A DNA stretch of 64,000 nt, from positions 3,486,501-3,550,500 of the forward strand of contig NZ_CP030028.1 in assembly GCF_003586445.1 (NCBI RefSeq), in the 5' to 3' direction. The position numbers and the translations under genes are program-made. Under the pieces are notes generated by a model, which saw nothing but the letters and a program-made list of their open reading frames with translations, had not been told where the DNA came from and ran no database searches. Shown here one piece after another: positions 39,928 through 53,237 of this stretch; position 1 is the stretch's first letter, and the number at the start of each line of letters is the position of its first letter. The DNA is from Bacillus sp. Y1. GTDB taxonomy: Bacteria; Bacillota; Bacilli; Bacillales; Cytobacillaceae.

Positions 39928-40101
39928 TTACCACTTACGTTTTCTAGCAGCTTCAGACTTTTTCTTACGCTTAACGCTAGGCTTTTCGTAGAATTCGCGC
40001 TTTCTAGCTTCTTGTATAGTACCTGACTTAGATACAGTACGTTTGAAGCGACGAAGAGCATCTTCAAGCGATTCGTTTTTACGAACAACGGTTTTAGACA
40101 T
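39928..40101 (-). CDS. rpsU: 30S ribosomal protein S21
   Basis: 57 residues from the ATG at 40101 ([11 protein letters not shown]), with GGGAGGG upstream; longer frames are spurious. The sequence [17 protein letters not shown] and the basic end [14 protein letters not shown] are diagnostic of bS21. Confidence 0.98.
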   Translation of the reverse strand: MSKTVVRKNESLEDALRRFKRTVSKSGTIQEARKREFYEKPSVKRKKKSEAARKRKW

Positions 40102-40141
40102 TCTCTTTCCCTCCCTCCGAACACAACACACTTACAACAAA

Positions 40142-40159
40142 CAACATGGAATTTCCATG
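40142..40159 (-). other. Palindrome in the rpsU 5' leader
   Basis: ACATGGAA/TTCCATGT forms an 8-bp stem in the untranslated leader between the -10 box and the rpsU start. No T-run follows. A role in mRNA stability or autoregulation is possible but unproven. Confidence 0.45.
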
Positions 40160-40168
40160 TACTTTGCA

Positions 40169-40197
40169 ATTATAATATAACAGTGAAACAAGGTCAA
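40169..40197 (-). promoter_or_regulatory. Sigma-A promoter of rpsU-yqeY
   Basis: Minus strand -35 TTGACC (40192-40197), 17-bp spacer, perfect -10 TATAAT (40169-40174). Confidence 0.85.
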
Positions 40198-40316
40198 CTG
40201 TAATTCGACTAGCTATCGTCCATTTATGAATAAAACTTTAAAATATCATATTTTCTTACGGATACTTAGCATGTCCTACATCCCTTTGCAATAAAGATGT
40301 AACAGGAGGGAAAAGC

Positions 40317-41240
40317 ATGGTAAGTGTTCTTTTATTTTGTATCTTTATTGTATTATTTATTTTTGGTATGACCATTTTGCGAACGGGTTTATTTAATTTA
40401 TCCGCAGATTCACTTAAAAAATGGCTTGTAAAATTAACCGATCGCACATGGAAAGGACTTTTAGCATCCATTATCATTACGGGAGCTCTACAAAGCAGCT
40501 CAGCTGTCATGGTCATGACGATCGGGTTGATTTCTGCTGGGTTGCTAACGTTTCGCCAATCTATTGGGATCATACTTGGAACCAATATTGGCACAACCTT
40601 TACAACTGAATTTATCACATTCCAAATCGACTCTTTTCTCGTACCAATGGCTATTTTAGGAGCCTTACTTATTTTCATGAAAAATAAAAATGCAAATGCC
40701 TTTGGTTTAATACTACTGGGAATGGCAACGGTTTTTTCTGCAATGAGTGGCTTTAAATATCTAGCAAAACCCTTATCTAGTTTACCGATCATCCAACAAT
40801 TGATTATTGATATGAATGAAAGCAACTTACTTAGTGTTGGTGTGGGGGCTATTATTACAGCTCTTATTCACTCAAGCTCTGCTACGACAGGTATTATTAT
40901 GGGGTTCCTATCAAGTCAGTTACTTACGATTGGTGCTGGTATAGCCGTCATGCTTGGAGCTAATATAGGAACCTGTGTAACTGGGTATGTGGCTAGTATC
41001 GGCGGGGGAAAAGAGGCTCGTCTATGCGCGTATTCTCATATATGGTTAAATGTAATCGGCGTGATTGCCTTTTTCCCATTCATCGCTTATCTTGCAAGCA
41101 TAGCAGGTAGCCTAGCTCAAGAGCCTGATGTACAACTTGCTCATATTAGCGTCCTGTTTAACGTTATTTCTTCTCTACTTGTCCTTCCATTCACCAGTCA
41201 TTTCGCTACATTTGTTACAAAAATACATGGTAAAAAATAA
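40317..41240 (+). CDS. yqeW: Na/Pi cotransporter YqeW
   Basis: 307 residues, the same length as B. subtilis YqeW. Two inverted Na/Pi repeats with the QSSSAVMVMTIG and HSSSATTGIIMG motifs and GTNIGTT/GANIGTC. Eight or so membrane helices. No PhoU tail, unlike the larger paralogue at 3102-4745. Sodium-coupled phosphate transport is predicted. AGGAGGG precedes the ATG. Confidence 0.92.
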   Translation: MVSVLLFCIFIVLFIFGMTILRTGLFNLSADSLKKWLVKLTDRTWKGLLASIIITGALQSSSAVMVMTIGLISAGLLTFRQSIGIILGTNIGTTFTTEFITFQIDSFLVPMAILGALLIFMKNKNANAFGLILLGMATVFSAMSGFKYLAKPLSSLPIIQQLIIDMNESNLLSVGVGAIITALIHSSSATTGIIMGFLSSQLLTIGAGIAVMLGANIGTCVTGYVASIGGGKEARLCAYSHIWLNVIGVIAFFPFIAYLASIAGSLAQEPDVQLAHISVLFNVISSLLVLPFTSHFATFVTKIHGKK

Positions 41241-41263
41241 AAACATGCCGGGTGGCATGTTTT
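41240..41263. terminator. Bidirectional terminator between yqeW and deoC
   Basis: Perfect AAAACATGCC/GGCATGTTTT stem with a 4-nt loop and T-rich flanks, between convergent genes. Confidence 0.9.
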
Positions 41264-41268
41264 TATTT

Positions 41269-41937
41269 TTAATAGTCACTATTGGAAACTAATCCTTTTA
41301 CAATAGCAATGCCTGAGCTAGCTCCAATACGAGTTGCACCAGCATCAATCATATTTTTTGCGTCTTCCGCGCTTCTTACTCCACCTGAAGCTTTCACTCC
41401 AATAGTAGGACCAACCGTCTTGCGCATTAATGCAATATCATCAACCGTTGCTCCACCCGTGGAGAATCCTGTAGATGTTTTGACAAAATCCGTACCTGCA
41501 CTTACAGCTAGCTTACATGCACGCACTTTTTCCTCTTCCGTTAAAAGAGATGTTTCAATAATAACCTTTGTTAAAGCTTTACCTTTTGCAGCGTTAACAA
41601 CCGCTTGAATATCTCTTTCTACCAATGAGTCATCTCCATTTTTTAGTGCACCGATATTGATAACCATATCTACCTCGGTCGCACCATTTTCAATGGCGTT
41701 AGTTGTTTCAAAGGCTTTTGTCTCAGGTGTATTGGCTCCCAAAGGAAAACCGATAACCGTACAAACATCCACACCCGTTCCCTTTAATAACTCACTAGCA
41801 TAGGCTACCCATGTTGGGTTCACACATACTGAAGCAAACTGATATTCCTTTGCTTCAGCACATAATTGTTCAATTTGGTCTTTTGTTGCTTCAGCTTTTA
41901 ACAAAGTGTGATCAATCATTTTAGCGATTTCTTTCAT
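41269..41937 (-). CDS. deoC: Deoxyribose-phosphate aldolase
   Basis: 222 residues from the ATG at 41937, eight bases after GGAG (an ATG one codon earlier is equally possible). Class I aldolase TIM barrel: [33 protein letters not shown], the Schiff-base Lys in [15 protein letters not shown], and [10 protein letters not shown]. Cleaves deoxyribose 5-phosphate to glyceraldehyde 3-phosphate and acetaldehyde. Sits 22 bases after mtaB. Confidence 0.97.
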   Translation of the reverse strand: MKEIAKMIDHTLLKAEATKDQIEQLCAEAKEYQFASVCVNPTWVAYASELLKGTGVDVCTVIGFPLGANTPETKAFETTNAIENGATEVDMVINIGALKNGDDSLVERDIQAVVNAAKGKALTKVIIETSLLTEEEKVRACKLAVSAGTDFVKTSTGFSTGGATVDDIALMRKTVGPTIGVKASGGVRSAEDAKNMIDAGATRIGASSGIAIVKGLVSNSDY

Positions 41938-41959
41938 CATATTCACTCCAATTAAAAAA

Positions 41960-43309
41960 TTATATCGCTGCTTGTTCTGCTGATCTAACAAACTCATCAA
42001 GCACACGGACAAATTGACCTTCATTGTAAGGGTAACCAGCTTTTGTGATTTTCACCTTTACAATTTGTCCAATCATTTCTTCTGTCCCTTTAAATATAAC
42101 CTTTAAATAATTATCTGTATATCCCTCATACATGCCTTCACCACTTTTTGACCGTTCTTCAGGAATCACTTCGAGTACTTCCCCTTCAAATTGTGAAGCA
42201 TACTCTTTCGCTAATTGATCAGATAATGAAATTAATCGATGCACACGCTCATTTTTAATATCTTCATCCACTTGGTCATCCATTCTAGCTGCAGGAGTAC
42301 CCGTACGTTTAGAGTATGGGAATACATGGAGTTCTGAAAATTTATGGTCCTTGATAAAATGATAAGTTTCCATAAACTCTTCTTCTGTTTCACCAGGGAA
42401 ACCAACGATTACGTCAGAAGTGACCGCAAGACCTGGTAAAGCTTCCTTCAATCGGTTTAAGCGCTCGCCAAAGAATTCCATGGTATACTTACGCCGCATT
42501 CTTTTTAAAACCGTGTTTGAACCAGATTGTAATGGAATATGAAGATGTCTAACTATTACATTTGAGTCATTCATTACTTGAATAACTTCATCCGTAATTT
42601 GACTCGCTTCAATGGAAGAGATTCTTAGTCTCTCAAGCCCAATCACTTCTTTTTCTATATCTTTTAATAACATAGCAAGATTATAATCCTTCATATCTTC
42701 ACCGTATCCACCAGTATGAATACCAGTTAATACGATTTCCTTATAACCAGCATCAACCAGCTGCTGTGCTTGTCTGATCACTTCCTTTGGATCACGTGAT
42801 CTCATTAATCCACGAGCCCAAGGAATGATACAAAACGTACAGAAATTATTGCAGCCTTCCTGAATCTTTAAAGACGCACGAGTACGGTCCGTAAAAGCAG
42901 GAACATCTAACTCCTCGTAAACACGATTTTTCATAATATTACCAACCGCATTAATTGGTTGTCTTTCTTCCTTAAAGCGTTCAATGTATTCAAGCATCTT
43001 CACACGGTCCTGTGTTCCAACAACAATATCTACACCAGGAATTGCCATAATTTCAGCCGGAGATGTTTGTGCATAACATCCTGTTACACATATAACTGCA
43101 TCCGGATTTTTTCGAATCGCACGTCTGATTACTTGGCGACTCTTTTTATCGCCTGTGTTTGTTACTGTACAAGTATTGATGACATAAACATCTGAAGTTG
43201 ATTCATAGTCTACTCTCTCATATCCCTGTTCTTGAAATAGCTGCCAAATGGCTTCTGTTTCGTAATGATTTACCTTACAACCTAATGTATGAAATGCAAC
43301 TGATGGCAT
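41960..43309 (-). CDS. mtaB: tRNA t6A37 methylthiotransferase MtaB
   Basis: 449 residues from the ATG at 43309, six bases after GAGGTG (the GTG at 43318 overlaps the site). N-terminal UPF0004 domain with three cluster cysteines ([21 protein letters not shown]), radical-[11 protein letters not shown], and a C-terminal TRAM domain. Converts t6A to ms2t6A at tRNA position 37. Last conserved gene of the hrcA heat-shock operon. Confidence 0.96.
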   Translation of the reverse strand: MPSVAFHTLGCKVNHYETEAIWQLFQEQGYERVDYESTSDVYVINTCTVTNTGDKKSRQVIRRAIRKNPDAVICVTGCYAQTSPAEIMAIPGVDIVVGTQDRVKMLEYIERFKEERQPINAVGNIMKNRVYEELDVPAFTDRTRASLKIQEGCNNFCTFCIIPWARGLMRSRDPKEVIRQAQQLVDAGYKEIVLTGIHTGGYGEDMKDYNLAMLLKDIEKEVIGLERLRISSIEASQITDEVIQVMNDSNVIVRHLHIPLQSGSNTVLKRMRRKYTMEFFGERLNRLKEALPGLAVTSDVIVGFPGETEEEFMETYHFIKDHKFSELHVFPYSKRTGTPAARMDDQVDEDIKNERVHRLISLSDQLAKEYASQFEGEVLEVIPEERSKSGEGMYEGYTDNYLKVIFKGTEEMIGQIVKVKITKAGYPYNEGQFVRVLDEFVRSAEQAAI

Positions 43310-43314
43310 ATTGT

Positions 43315-44061
43315 TCACCTCAATAGTTCAAATTGATAAGAAATTACTGACAGCACATATAAGGGTGCTGTCTCTGTACGTAAGATTCTAGGACCAAGCC
43401 CACAGGATCGGAACCCTTCTTGGGTGAGCAACTCAACTTCTAATTCTGTTAGTCCACCTTCAGGACCGAACACAATTAAGACACTGTCATCATTCTTCAT
43501 CTCTTGAAGAGTGCGAGCGAGAGTCGAGCACTCCCCTTGCTTTGCTTCTTCCTCATAAGCAATCAATTTATACGTATAGTCTTTTGAAAGACTAATAAGC
43601 TTTGCTAAATTAAGAGGAGTTACAACAGTTGGCACGATCCGTCGGTGCGACTGCTCTGCTGCCTCCTTTGCGATCCTTTGCCAACGGTCTACTTTTTTAT
43701 CAGCCTTTTTTTCATCCCATTTTACTACCGATCTAGCAGTTGTTACTGGGACGAAAGAATAGGCACCTAATTCAGTGCCTTTTTGTATGATCCACTCTAG
43801 CTTGTCACCTTTAGGAAGACCACTTGCAATCGTCACACGAACGGGAAGTTCAGAAGACACTCCCTCCCATTGTACAACGTCTGCAACGACTTGTTCATCG
43901 GTAATTTCTGCAATTTGGCAAATAGCCCCTTCTCCTTTGGAAGTCGTACAAATGATTTGATCGTTAATCTTTAATCTCATCACCTTCACAATGTGTCTGA
44001 AATCGTCACCCTTTATGACAAATCGTCCTTCCGTTGTCTGATCAACAAAATATCGTTGCAC
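43315..44061 (-). CDS. rsmE: 16S rRNA (uracil(1498)-N3)-methyltransferase
   Basis: 248 residues, GTG start at 44061 after AAGGTG. N-terminal PUA-like domain (DDFRHIVKVMRLKIND) and a C-terminal SPOUT knot: VLIVFGPEGGLTELE and LGPRILRTETAPLYVLS. Methylates U1498 in the 30S decoding centre. Downstream of prmA, as in B. subtilis yqeU. Confidence 0.96.
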   Translation of the reverse strand: MQRYFVDQTTEGRFVIKGDDFRHIVKVMRLKINDQIICTTSKGEGAICQIAEITDEQVVADVVQWEGVSSELPVRVTIASGLPKGDKLEWIIQKGTELGAYSFVPVTTARSVVKWDEKKADKKVDRWQRIAKEAAEQSHRRIVPTVVTPLNLAKLISLSKDYTYKLIAYEEEAKQGECSTLARTLQEMKNDDSVLIVFGPEGGLTELEVELLTQEGFRSCGLGPRILRTETAPLYVLSVISYQFELLR

Positions 44062-44088
44062 ACGCTACACCTTCTTTATTCATGTATA

Positions 44089-44106
44089 AAGGGGGATATC
44101 CCCCTT
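44089..44106. repeat. Perfect palindrome between prmA and rsmE
   Basis: AAGGGGGATATCCCCCTT, a perfect 18-bp palindrome in the 49-base gap inside the operon. As RNA it makes a very GC-rich 7-bp stem with a 4-nt loop. No T-run follows on the minus strand, so it looks like a processing or stability element rather than a terminator. Confidence 0.6.
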
Positions 44107-44110
44107 CACA

Positions 44111-45049
44111 TTATTGCCTCTTCGCAATCATCGCAATCCAATCTTCCATTTGAATCGTCTCTATTATCTCAAAACCCGAGCGCTCTATAGCAGCTCTAAC
44201 TTCATCTTTTTTCTGTAGAATGATACCTGAAGAAATAAAATAGCCGTCTTTTTTAACAACTCTTGCTACATCATCAGTAAATCGAACAATTACTTCGGCT
44301 AAAATATTTGCAACTACCACATCCGCCTGTTGGTCCACACCATCAAGTAAATTGTTTTGAGCGACGGTTACTACTTCATGTGTTTTATTAAGCTTGCTAT
44401 TAATCTTTGCTGATTTAACAGCCACTTCGTCTAAATCTAGAGCGAGGACTGAGCTTGCACCTAACATGGCTGATGCAATACTTAATACACCTGTTCCCGT
44501 TCCAACGTCAACAACTCGGTTACCTTCTCTAACCGTTCTTTCTAACGCCTGTATACACATAACTGTCGTCGGATGCGTTCCTGTACCGAATGCCATTCCT
44601 GGATCCAATTCAATAATTAATTCATCACTTGAAACCGGAGTATATTCTTCCCATGTTGGTACAATGGTAAATCGTTCAGAAATTTTCACTGGATGATAAT
44701 ACTTTTTCCATGCGGTTGCCCATTCTTCTTCATTCACTTCACTGACCGTTACGGTATTTCTTCCAATATCAATATTATGAATACTTAGGTTGTTAATGGA
44801 TTCTTTTATTGCATCAACCGTTTCTCCCAAGAAGCTTGTAACCGGTAAATATGCTTTAACCATTACTCCTTCATCCGGATAATCTTTAGGATTGAGTTGG
44901 TAGATTTCACCGAATTGGTCTTCCCTTTCTTTCACAAGCTCTAATGGATCCTCAATAACCACTCCACTTGCGCCTGCCTCATGCAAAATATTTGAGATCG
45001 GTTCTATTGCCTCATTTGTTGTATGAATGCAAAGTTCTGACCATTTCAT
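44111..45049 (-). CDS. prmA: Ribosomal protein L11 methyltransferase
   Basis: 312 residues. N-terminal L11-recognition domain, then a class I SAM domain with [31 protein letters not shown] and [10 protein letters not shown]. Methylates L11 at several residues. Between dnaJ and rsmE in the heat-shock operon. Confidence 0.96.
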   Translation of the reverse strand: MKWSELCIHTTNEAIEPISNILHEAGASGVVIEDPLELVKEREDQFGEIYQLNPKDYPDEGVMVKAYLPVTSFLGETVDAIKESINNLSIHNIDIGRNTVTVSEVNEEEWATAWKKYYHPVKISERFTIVPTWEEYTPVSSDELIIELDPGMAFGTGTHPTTVMCIQALERTVREGNRVVDVGTGTGVLSIASAMLGASSVLALDLDEVAVKSAKINSKLNKTHEVVTVAQNNLLDGVDQQADVVVANILAEVIVRFTDDVARVVKKDGYFISSGIILQKKDEVRAAIERSGFEIIETIQMEDWIAMIAKRQ

Positions 45050-45069
45050 ACTACCAACTCCTATTCCTT

Positions 45070-46191
45070 TTATTCGCCTTTAAATGCTCTCTTTACTTTT
45101 GAAAAAAAACCTTCTTCATGCTCCCCTTGAGGAACGCTTCCACTTACCTCTGCAAACTCATGAAGCAATTGCTTTTGCTTTTCAGTTAACTTTGTTGGTG
45201 TTAAGATTCGAATAATAATATGCTGATCACCTGTACCATAGCCTCTTACGTTTGGAACACCTTTTCCCTTCAATCGGAATTTGGTTCCTGTTTGTGTACC
45301 AGCTGGCACTTTCAGTTTTACTTTTCCGTGTAATGTTGGTACTTCCACTTCATCACCTAGTGCTGCTTGAACAAAATTAATCGGCATTTCACAATAGATA
45401 TCGTCTCCATCACGTTCAAAGAACTCATGCGAACGGACATGGAATACAACATATAAATCTCCTGCCGGTCCACCATTCACTCCAGGTTCACCTTGTCCAG
45501 CAACACGAAGCTGTTGACCATCATCAATACCTGCAGGAATCTTCACATGAATCTTACGACGTTTTTTCACTTTCCCTGTTCCACCACATGTTGAACACTT
45601 GTCTTTAATCTGTTTTCCAGTTCCGCTACAGTAATGACAGACTCTTCGATTCACAATCCGACCAAATGGTGTGTTTTGCTCTACATTCAGCTGACCAGTA
45701 CCTTGACAGTGACTACAAGTATCTGGTTTCGTACCTGGTTTTGCTCCAGATCCGTGACATGTTTCACAATTTTCTTCCCTCGGTATTTCTAAATCGGTTT
45801 CCTTCCCGAAAACCGCTTCCTCGAAGCTAAGGGTCATTGTATATTGGAGGTCGGCTCCTTGTCTTGGTGCATTAGGATCTCTTCTTCTTGATCCTCCACC
45901 GCCAAAGAACGTGCTAAATATATCCTCAAAGCCGCCAAAACCACCGAAGTCTCCTCCACCAAAACCTTGGTTAGGATCCGTATGACCGAATTGATCATAG
46001 TGTGCTTTCTTTTGGTCGTCACTTAACACCTCATATGCTTCTTTTACTTCTTTGAACTTTTCATCCGCATCTGGTTCCTTATTAATATCAGGATGATACT
46101 TTTTTGATAGCTTTCGGTACGCTTTTTTTATCTCATCTTTTGAAGCACTTTTACTGACTCCAAGTACCTCATAGTAGTCCCTTTTACTCAT
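45070..46191 (-). CDS. dnaJ: Molecular chaperone DnaJ
   Basis: 373 residues. J domain 1-70 with the HPD motif (KYHPDIN), Gly/Phe-rich linker ([13 protein letters not shown]), four CxxCxGxG zinc repeats ([32 protein letters not shown]), then the C-terminal substrate domain. Co-chaperone that stimulates DnaK ATPase. 126 bases after dnaK, behind a terminator, so partial read-through or its own promoter is likely. Confidence 0.98.
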   Translation of the reverse strand: MSKRDYYEVLGVSKSASKDEIKKAYRKLSKKYHPDINKEPDADEKFKEVKEAYEVLSDDQKKAHYDQFGHTDPNQGFGGGDFGGFGGFEDIFSTFFGGGGSRRRDPNAPRQGADLQYTMTLSFEEAVFGKETDLEIPREENCETCHGSGAKPGTKPDTCSHCQGTGQLNVEQNTPFGRIVNRRVCHYCSGTGKQIKDKCSTCGGTGKVKKRRKIHVKIPAGIDDGQQLRVAGQGEPGVNGGPAGDLYVVFHVRSHEFFERDGDDIYCEMPINFVQAALGDEVEVPTLHGKVKLKVPAGTQTGTKFRLKGKGVPNVRGYGTGDQHIIIRILTPTKLTEKQKQLLHEFAEVSGSVPQGEHEEGFFSKVKRAFKGE

Positions 46192-46259
46192 GATTGCCCA
46201 CTCCCCGAATCATTTCACATAAAGGTTATTTTAACATTACCATTCAACCCAAAGCAATG

Positions 46260-46297
46260 AAAAAGCCAAAGTCGCTTGGATTTGACTTTGACTTTTT
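46260..46297 (-). terminator. Terminator-like hairpin between dnaK and dnaJ
   Basis: Stem AAAAGtCAAAGTC/GACTTTGgCTTTT with about 10 nt loop and a T-run on the minus strand, about 20 bases after the dnaK stop. It probably reduces expression of dnaJ and later genes relative to dnaK. Confidence 0.7.
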
Positions 46298-46317
46298 CTA
46301 AGCTAGTTAGCCTAAAC

Positions 46318-48763
<2,446 letters not shown>

Positions 48764-48851
48764 ATTACTCACCTCCCTTAAATTGTTCCTTCCTCATTTA
48801 TAAGTAGTGGCCGATGTTAAGGTAGTACTTCCCTTAACATAATCACCACCG

Positions 48852-49883
48852 TTATTTATTTTGATACAGCTTTGTTAGTACAGAAGTTAAATCATGGCTA
48901 ATCGTTTGTAACAAGCTGATGACTCGAGAGTATTCCATTCTAGTAGGGCCTAAAATAGCAATTGTCCCAAGTTGTTCCTCACCTACAGAATACGTAGCCG
49001 TAATTAAGCTACAATTCTCCATTGCTGAATTGTTGTTTTCTTTTCCAATTTTCACATGAATCCCAGTCGGATTTTTCCGAATCAAATCGTACATGCTTTT
49101 CTCATGCTCAATCATGTTTAAAAGGCTTTTTACCTTTTCGATATCATGGAATTCCGGTTGACTAAGAATATTGGTTCTTCCACCAAAAAACACCTTTTCA
49201 TTTGATGGAATCTTCAACGTATCAGCGAATGCATGAAGCATGGAATCATAATTTCGGATATGCTGTCTGAGTAAAGTGGCTACCTCTTTGTAGATCTTCT
49301 CATTTAAATCTTCAAGTGGCACACCCGTTAGACGTTCATTAAGGATATTGACCATTTTCTCAATATCACTTGCATCTAACCCCTCAGGAAGATGAAACAT
49401 TCGATTGTCTACATGTCCTTTATCAGTCACAATGATCGCGATAGCTGTTTCCTTATTAAGTGGAACAATTTGAATCTTCTTAAGTTTATTTTCTCTAACA
49501 GCAGGTCCAAGAACGATAGAAGTATAATTTGTCAGATCAGATAAAATCTTCGCAGATTTTTGTACGATTTTTTCAAGTTCATAAAGCCTTTCAGCAAAAA
49601 TCGATTTGACCGAATGCATATCATGCTGATCAAGCTTCTGTGGAGCAAGAAGATGATCTACATAAAAACGATAGCCCTTCTCGGACGGAATTCTACCAGA
49701 AGATGTATGTGTCTTCTCAAGAAAGCCTAGCTCCTCTAAATCAGCCATATCATTACGAATCGTAGCAGAGCTATAACTAATATCCTCTTTTTTCGACAAA
49801 CTTCTAGATCCAATCGGCTGAGCAGAACGAATGAAATCATCAACAATCACCTGAAAAATTAACAACTGACGATCTGTTAACAT
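48852..49883 (-). CDS. hrcA: Heat-inducible transcription repressor HrcA
   Basis: 343 residues. N-terminal winged helix ([53 protein letters not shown]), then the GAF-like HrcA domain. Binds the CIRCE operator just upstream of its own start and represses the hrcA-grpE-dnaK-dnaJ-prmA-rsmE-mtaB operon. Confidence 0.98.
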   Translation of the reverse strand: MLTDRQLLIFQVIVDDFIRSAQPIGSRSLSKKEDISYSSATIRNDMADLEELGFLEKTHTSSGRIPSEKGYRFYVDHLLAPQKLDQHDMHSVKSIFAERLYELEKIVQKSAKILSDLTNYTSIVLGPAVRENKLKKIQIVPLNKETAIAIIVTDKGHVDNRMFHLPEGLDASDIEKMVNILNERLTGVPLEDLNEKIYKEVATLLRQHIRNYDSMLHAFADTLKIPSNEKVFFGGRTNILSQPEFHDIEKVKSLLNMIEHEKSMYDLIRKNPTGIHVKIGKENNNSAMENCSLITATYSVGEEQLGTIAILGPTRMEYSRVISLLQTISHDLTSVLTKLYQNK

Positions 49884-49898
49884 GTTTCATCACCTCTG

Positions 49899-49925
49899 TT
49901 AGCACTCTCTTCTAGCGAGTGCTAA
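49899..49925 (-). promoter_or_regulatory. CIRCE operator (HrcA binding site)
   Basis: TTAGCACTC-N9-GAGTGCTAA, an exact match to the CIRCE consensus, placed between the promoter and the hrcA start codon 16 bases away. Confidence 0.98.
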
Positions 49926-49937
49926 ATCTAATAATAA

Positions 49938-49965
49938 ATTATCAAATGTTAGGGCTATATGTCAA
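49938..49965 (-). promoter_or_regulatory. Sigma-A promoter of the hrcA operon
   Basis: Minus strand perfect -35 TTGACA (49960-49965), 16-bp spacer, -10 GATAAT (49938-49943). It lies at the very end of hemW and just upstream of CIRCE. Confidence 0.7.
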
Positions 49966-49968
49966 CAT

Positions 49969-51108
49969 TTAGATAACACCGATAAACGATTGAAACACTT
50001 CATTTCCTAAAAACCGCCCTTTTTTTGTTAATGCAATTTTACCCTCTTGAAATGAGATTAAATCGCGACTTTGTAAAGAATCTATCTCATTCTTAAATAA
50101 GGAGAGCGGATCAACCCCAAATTTTTGAATGAAGTGGTCCACGCTGATTCCCTCCATTTTCCTTAAACCGAGAAACATTTCTTCCTCCCACTTTTCATTG
50201 TTCTCCACTTTGTGAATATTATGAGAGGGTAAAGTGCCATTCCAAATGGGATCCATATATTTTTTTAAAGGACCATGGTTTGCGATCCTCTCTCCAGCAA
50301 CATAACTATGAGAACCAGCTCCAAACCCATAGTATTCCTCGTTATTCCAATATGTTAAATTATGCTTGCTCTCGTGGCCTGGAAGAGCAAAGTTGGAAAT
50401 CTCGTATTGTTGGAATCCGGCTAACTGCATTTGCTCCATTAGCAACGAATACATTTCTGCTTCAGCATCTTCTCCTGGAACAGGCAGCTTTCCCTTTCTC
50501 ATTTGGTTATAAAACACCGTTTTGGGTTCAATAATGAGGGAGTAGCCAGAGTAGTGTTGAATATCAAGGGAGAGAGCCGTTTGTAATGTTTCTTTAAAGC
50601 TATCTAGCGTTTGATTCGGCAAGCTATAGATTAAATCTACACTAATATTTTCGAACCCAACTTTTTTTGCTTTTTCAATAGAGGCGAACACATCTTCCGC
50701 TCGATGTGTTCTTCCAATCTCCTTTAGCAACTGATTATCAAAGGTTTGCACACCAAAGCTTAATCGATTGACTCCACCCTCGAATAACACACGAAACTTT
50801 TCATCGGACAAGTCACCTGGATTGGCTTCAAATGTAAACTCTGCATTCTGTTCTAATGGAAGATATTTTTTAATGGAAAACAATAATCGTTGTAATTGTT
50901 TTTCAGTTAATGAAGTTGGAGTTCCACCGCCTACAAATACGGAATGAAGAGGCTCTGCAGGATGCTTTTCTAGCGTTAATCGAATTTCCTCTTCAAGCGC
51001 GTCTAGGTATTCATCAACAGGCTGGCCTTTTAAGAAAACCTTATTAAAATCACAATAATGACAAATATGCTCACAGAACGGAATATGAATATATGCTGCT
51101 TTTACCAT
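49969..51108 (-). CDS. hemW: Radical SAM heme chaperone HemW (formerly HemN-like)
   Basis: 379 residues from the ATG at 51108, giving MVKAAYIHIPFCEHICHYCDF with the CxxxCxxC cluster motif. VFVGGGTPTSL and GVQTFDNQLLKEIGRTH are further family marks. It lacks the extra N-terminal length of true HemN, and HemW-type proteins insert heme rather than oxidise coproporphyrinogen; that choice is by family. AAGG is 10 bases upstream. Confidence 0.9.
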   Translation of the reverse strand: MVKAAYIHIPFCEHICHYCDFNKVFLKGQPVDEYLDALEEEIRLTLEKHPAEPLHSVFVGGGTPTSLTEKQLQRLLFSIKKYLPLEQNAEFTFEANPGDLSDEKFRVLFEGGVNRLSFGVQTFDNQLLKEIGRTHRAEDVFASIEKAKKVGFENISVDLIYSLPNQTLDSFKETLQTALSLDIQHYSGYSLIIEPKTVFYNQMRKGKLPVPGEDAEAEMYSLLMEQMQLAGFQQYEISNFALPGHESKHNLTYWNNEEYYGFGAGSHSYVAGERIANHGPLKKYMDPIWNGTLPSHNIHKVENNEKWEEEMFLGLRKMEGISVDHFIQKFGVDPLSLFKNEIDSLQSRDLISFQEGKIALTKKGRFLGNEVFQSFIGVI

Positions 51109-51146
51109 TTTCACACAACCTTAAAATATAACTTTTTTACAATCAA

Positions 51147-51189
51147 AAAAGGTTAGATTACTTGATTTATCAAGCTTATCTAACCTTTC
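51147..51189 (-). terminator. Terminator of lepA
   Basis: Long stem AAAGGTTAGATAAGCTTGAT paired with ATCAAGTAATCTAACCTTT, T-run on the minus strand. It separates lepA from hemW. Confidence 0.88.
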
Positions 51190-51206
51190 TTTTAAAATCA
51201 AATCAT

Positions 51207-53042
51207 CTACTTCTTTGAATTTGTATCGTCCATTTTCAACACAGCCATGAATGCTTCTTGAGGTACCTCTACAGAACCTACCTGTTTCATACGCTTTTTA
51301 CCTTCTTTTTGCTTTTCGAGTAGCTTACGCTTACGCGAGATATCTCCACCATAACATTTTGCTAAAACGTTTTTTCGCATTGCTTTAATGGTAGAACGTG
51401 CCACAATTTTCTGCCCAACCGCTGCTTGAATAGGAACCTCAAACTGTTGTCTTGGAATTAATTCTTTCAGTTTTTCAACTATGATCTTTCCACGTTCGTA
51501 TGCGAAGTCTTTATGAACAATAAAACTTAACGCATCAACCTTTTCAGCATTAAGAAGAATATCCATCTTCACAAGTTTTGACTCCTTGTATCCAATTAAC
51601 TCGTAATCGAACGAAGCATAACCCTTTGTACTTGACTTTAATTGATCAAAGAAGTCATAAACGATTTCTGATAGAGGGATCTCGTACACAATGTTTACAC
51701 GAGTCTCATCCATGTATTGCATATCGATAAAGATTCCTCGTTTTTCCTGACATAGTTCCATAATTGCACCAACATAGTCATTAGGAGCCATCATTGTAGC
51801 TTTTACATATGGCTCTTCAACACGGGCAATTTTTTGTGGATCAGGCATATTTGAAGGATTATCAACTTTAATTTCCGTACCATCCGTCATAATCACGTGA
51901 TAAATAACGCTTGGTGCCGTTGTAATCAAGTCAATTTTGAACTCTCTTTCAATACGCTCTTGAATAATCTCCATATGAAGTAATCCAAGGAATCCACAAC
52001 GGAATCCAAAGCCGAGCGCCTGAGAAGTTTCTGGCTCAAATTGAAGTGCAGAATCATTAAGTTCTAACTTTTCTAATGCTTCTCGTAGATCATTGAACTT
52101 TGCACTATCAATTGGATACAAACCGCAATATACCATTGGATTTAAACGGCGGTAACCTGGAAGTGCTTCTGTTGCTCCATTTTTCACACTAGTAATCGTA
52201 TCCCCCACTCGTGTGTCTCCAACATTTTTAATAGCAGCAGTTAAGAATCCAACATCACCAACAGTAAGTTCTGGACAAGGAGTCGATTTTGGTGTAAATA
52301 CTCCCACTTCCGTTACTTCGAATTCTTTTCCGGTTGCCATCATGCGAATTTTGTCTCCCACTTTTACCGTACCATCAACGACACGAATATAAGCTACAAC
52401 TCCACGATAAGCATCATAGAGCGAGTCAAAAATGAGCGCTTTTAACGGTGCATCTGGATCGCCAGTTGGGGCTGGCACTTTTTCTACTACTTGCTCTAGT
52501 ATGTCTTCGATTCCAATACCGGCTTTCGCACTTGCTAAAACCGCCTCAGATGCATCTAGTCCAATTACTTCTTCAATCTCGTTACGTACTCGTTCTGGAT
52601 CTGCACTAGGTAAGTCAATTTTGTTGATTACAGGCACAATTTCAAGGTCATTATCAAGTGCTAAATAAACATTTGCTAATGTTTGAGCTTCAATCCCCTG
52701 TGCCGCATCCACCACAAGTACAGCTCCTTCACAAGCCGCTAAGCTTCGGGATACCTCATAAGTGAAGTCGACGTGCCCAGGTGTATCGATTAAATGGAAA
52801 GTGTAAACCTCTCCATCCTTTGCTTGATATTTTAATTGCACAGAGTTTAATTTGATTGTAATTCCACGTTCTCTTTCAAGGTCCATTGAATCTAGTAGCT
52901 GGTCCTTCATTTCTCTAGCTGTTAGCGCATTCGTTTTTTCAAGGATACGGTCAGCTAATGTGGATTTTCCATGGTCAATATGTGCAATAATAGAAAAATT
53001 CCTTATTTTTTCTTGTCTATTTAGTCTGTCTTGTCTGTTCAT
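51207..53042 (-). CDS. lepA: Elongation factor 4 (LepA)
   Basis: 611 residues from the ATG at 53042, with GTAGGAG upstream; the longer frame is leader. GTPase motifs [10 protein letters not shown] (G1), [12 protein letters not shown] (G3), NKIDLP (G4) and SAKAG-like (ASAKAGIG, G5). EF-G-like domains and the LepA-specific C-terminal domain ([20 protein letters not shown]) follow. Back-translocase or initiation-related ribosomal GTPase. Confidence 0.98.
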   Translation of the reverse strand: MNRQDRLNRQEKIRNFSIIAHIDHGKSTLADRILEKTNALTAREMKDQLLDSMDLERERGITIKLNSVQLKYQAKDGEVYTFHLIDTPGHVDFTYEVSRSLAACEGAVLVVDAAQGIEAQTLANVYLALDNDLEIVPVINKIDLPSADPERVRNEIEEVIGLDASEAVLASAKAGIGIEDILEQVVEKVPAPTGDPDAPLKALIFDSLYDAYRGVVAYIRVVDGTVKVGDKIRMMATGKEFEVTEVGVFTPKSTPCPELTVGDVGFLTAAIKNVGDTRVGDTITSVKNGATEALPGYRRLNPMVYCGLYPIDSAKFNDLREALEKLELNDSALQFEPETSQALGFGFRCGFLGLLHMEIIQERIEREFKIDLITTAPSVIYHVIMTDGTEIKVDNPSNMPDPQKIARVEEPYVKATMMAPNDYVGAIMELCQEKRGIFIDMQYMDETRVNIVYEIPLSEIVYDFFDQLKSSTKGYASFDYELIGYKESKLVKMDILLNAEKVDALSFIVHKDFAYERGKIIVEKLKELIPRQQFEVPIQAAVGQKIVARSTIKAMRKNVLAKCYGGDISRKRKLLEKQKEGKKRMKQVGSVEVPQEAFMAVLKMDDTNSKK

Positions 53043-53085
53043 TCGGTTCACTCCTACTATACTTCGCACGTATACACTATTTTTG

Positions 53086-53114
53086 ATTATAGCAGTAGGT
53101 AAAATAAGATTCAA
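53086..53114 (-). promoter_or_regulatory. Sigma-A promoter of lepA
   Basis: Minus strand -35 TTGAAT (53109-53114), 17-bp spacer ending TGC, perfect -10 TATAAT (53086-53091), so also an extended -10 (TGnTATAAT). The repeat element begins four bases upstream of the -35. Confidence 0.85.
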
Positions 53115-53118
53115 TAGC

Positions 53119-53235
53119 GAAAAGCGGAAGCAGCTTGATCAGTCCCGACAGGCATAAGACGAAGACCGGAAGAGGTCCTGACCTCTGTAGGGCTTTGGCT
53201 TATGACCCCGAGGGACTAGCTGCTGGAGCTAGACA
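53119..53235. repeat. Structured intergenic repeat, copy 1
   Basis: 117 bp beginning GAAAAGCGGA and ending GGAGCTAGACA. GC-rich compared with its surroundings. Nested complementary segments: AGCAGCT/AGCTGCT, AGTCCC/GGGACT, CATAAG/CTTATG and AGAGGTC/GACCTCT, giving a long imperfect hairpin. Not coding in any frame I can support. Confidence 0.8.
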
Positions 53236-53237
53236 GA

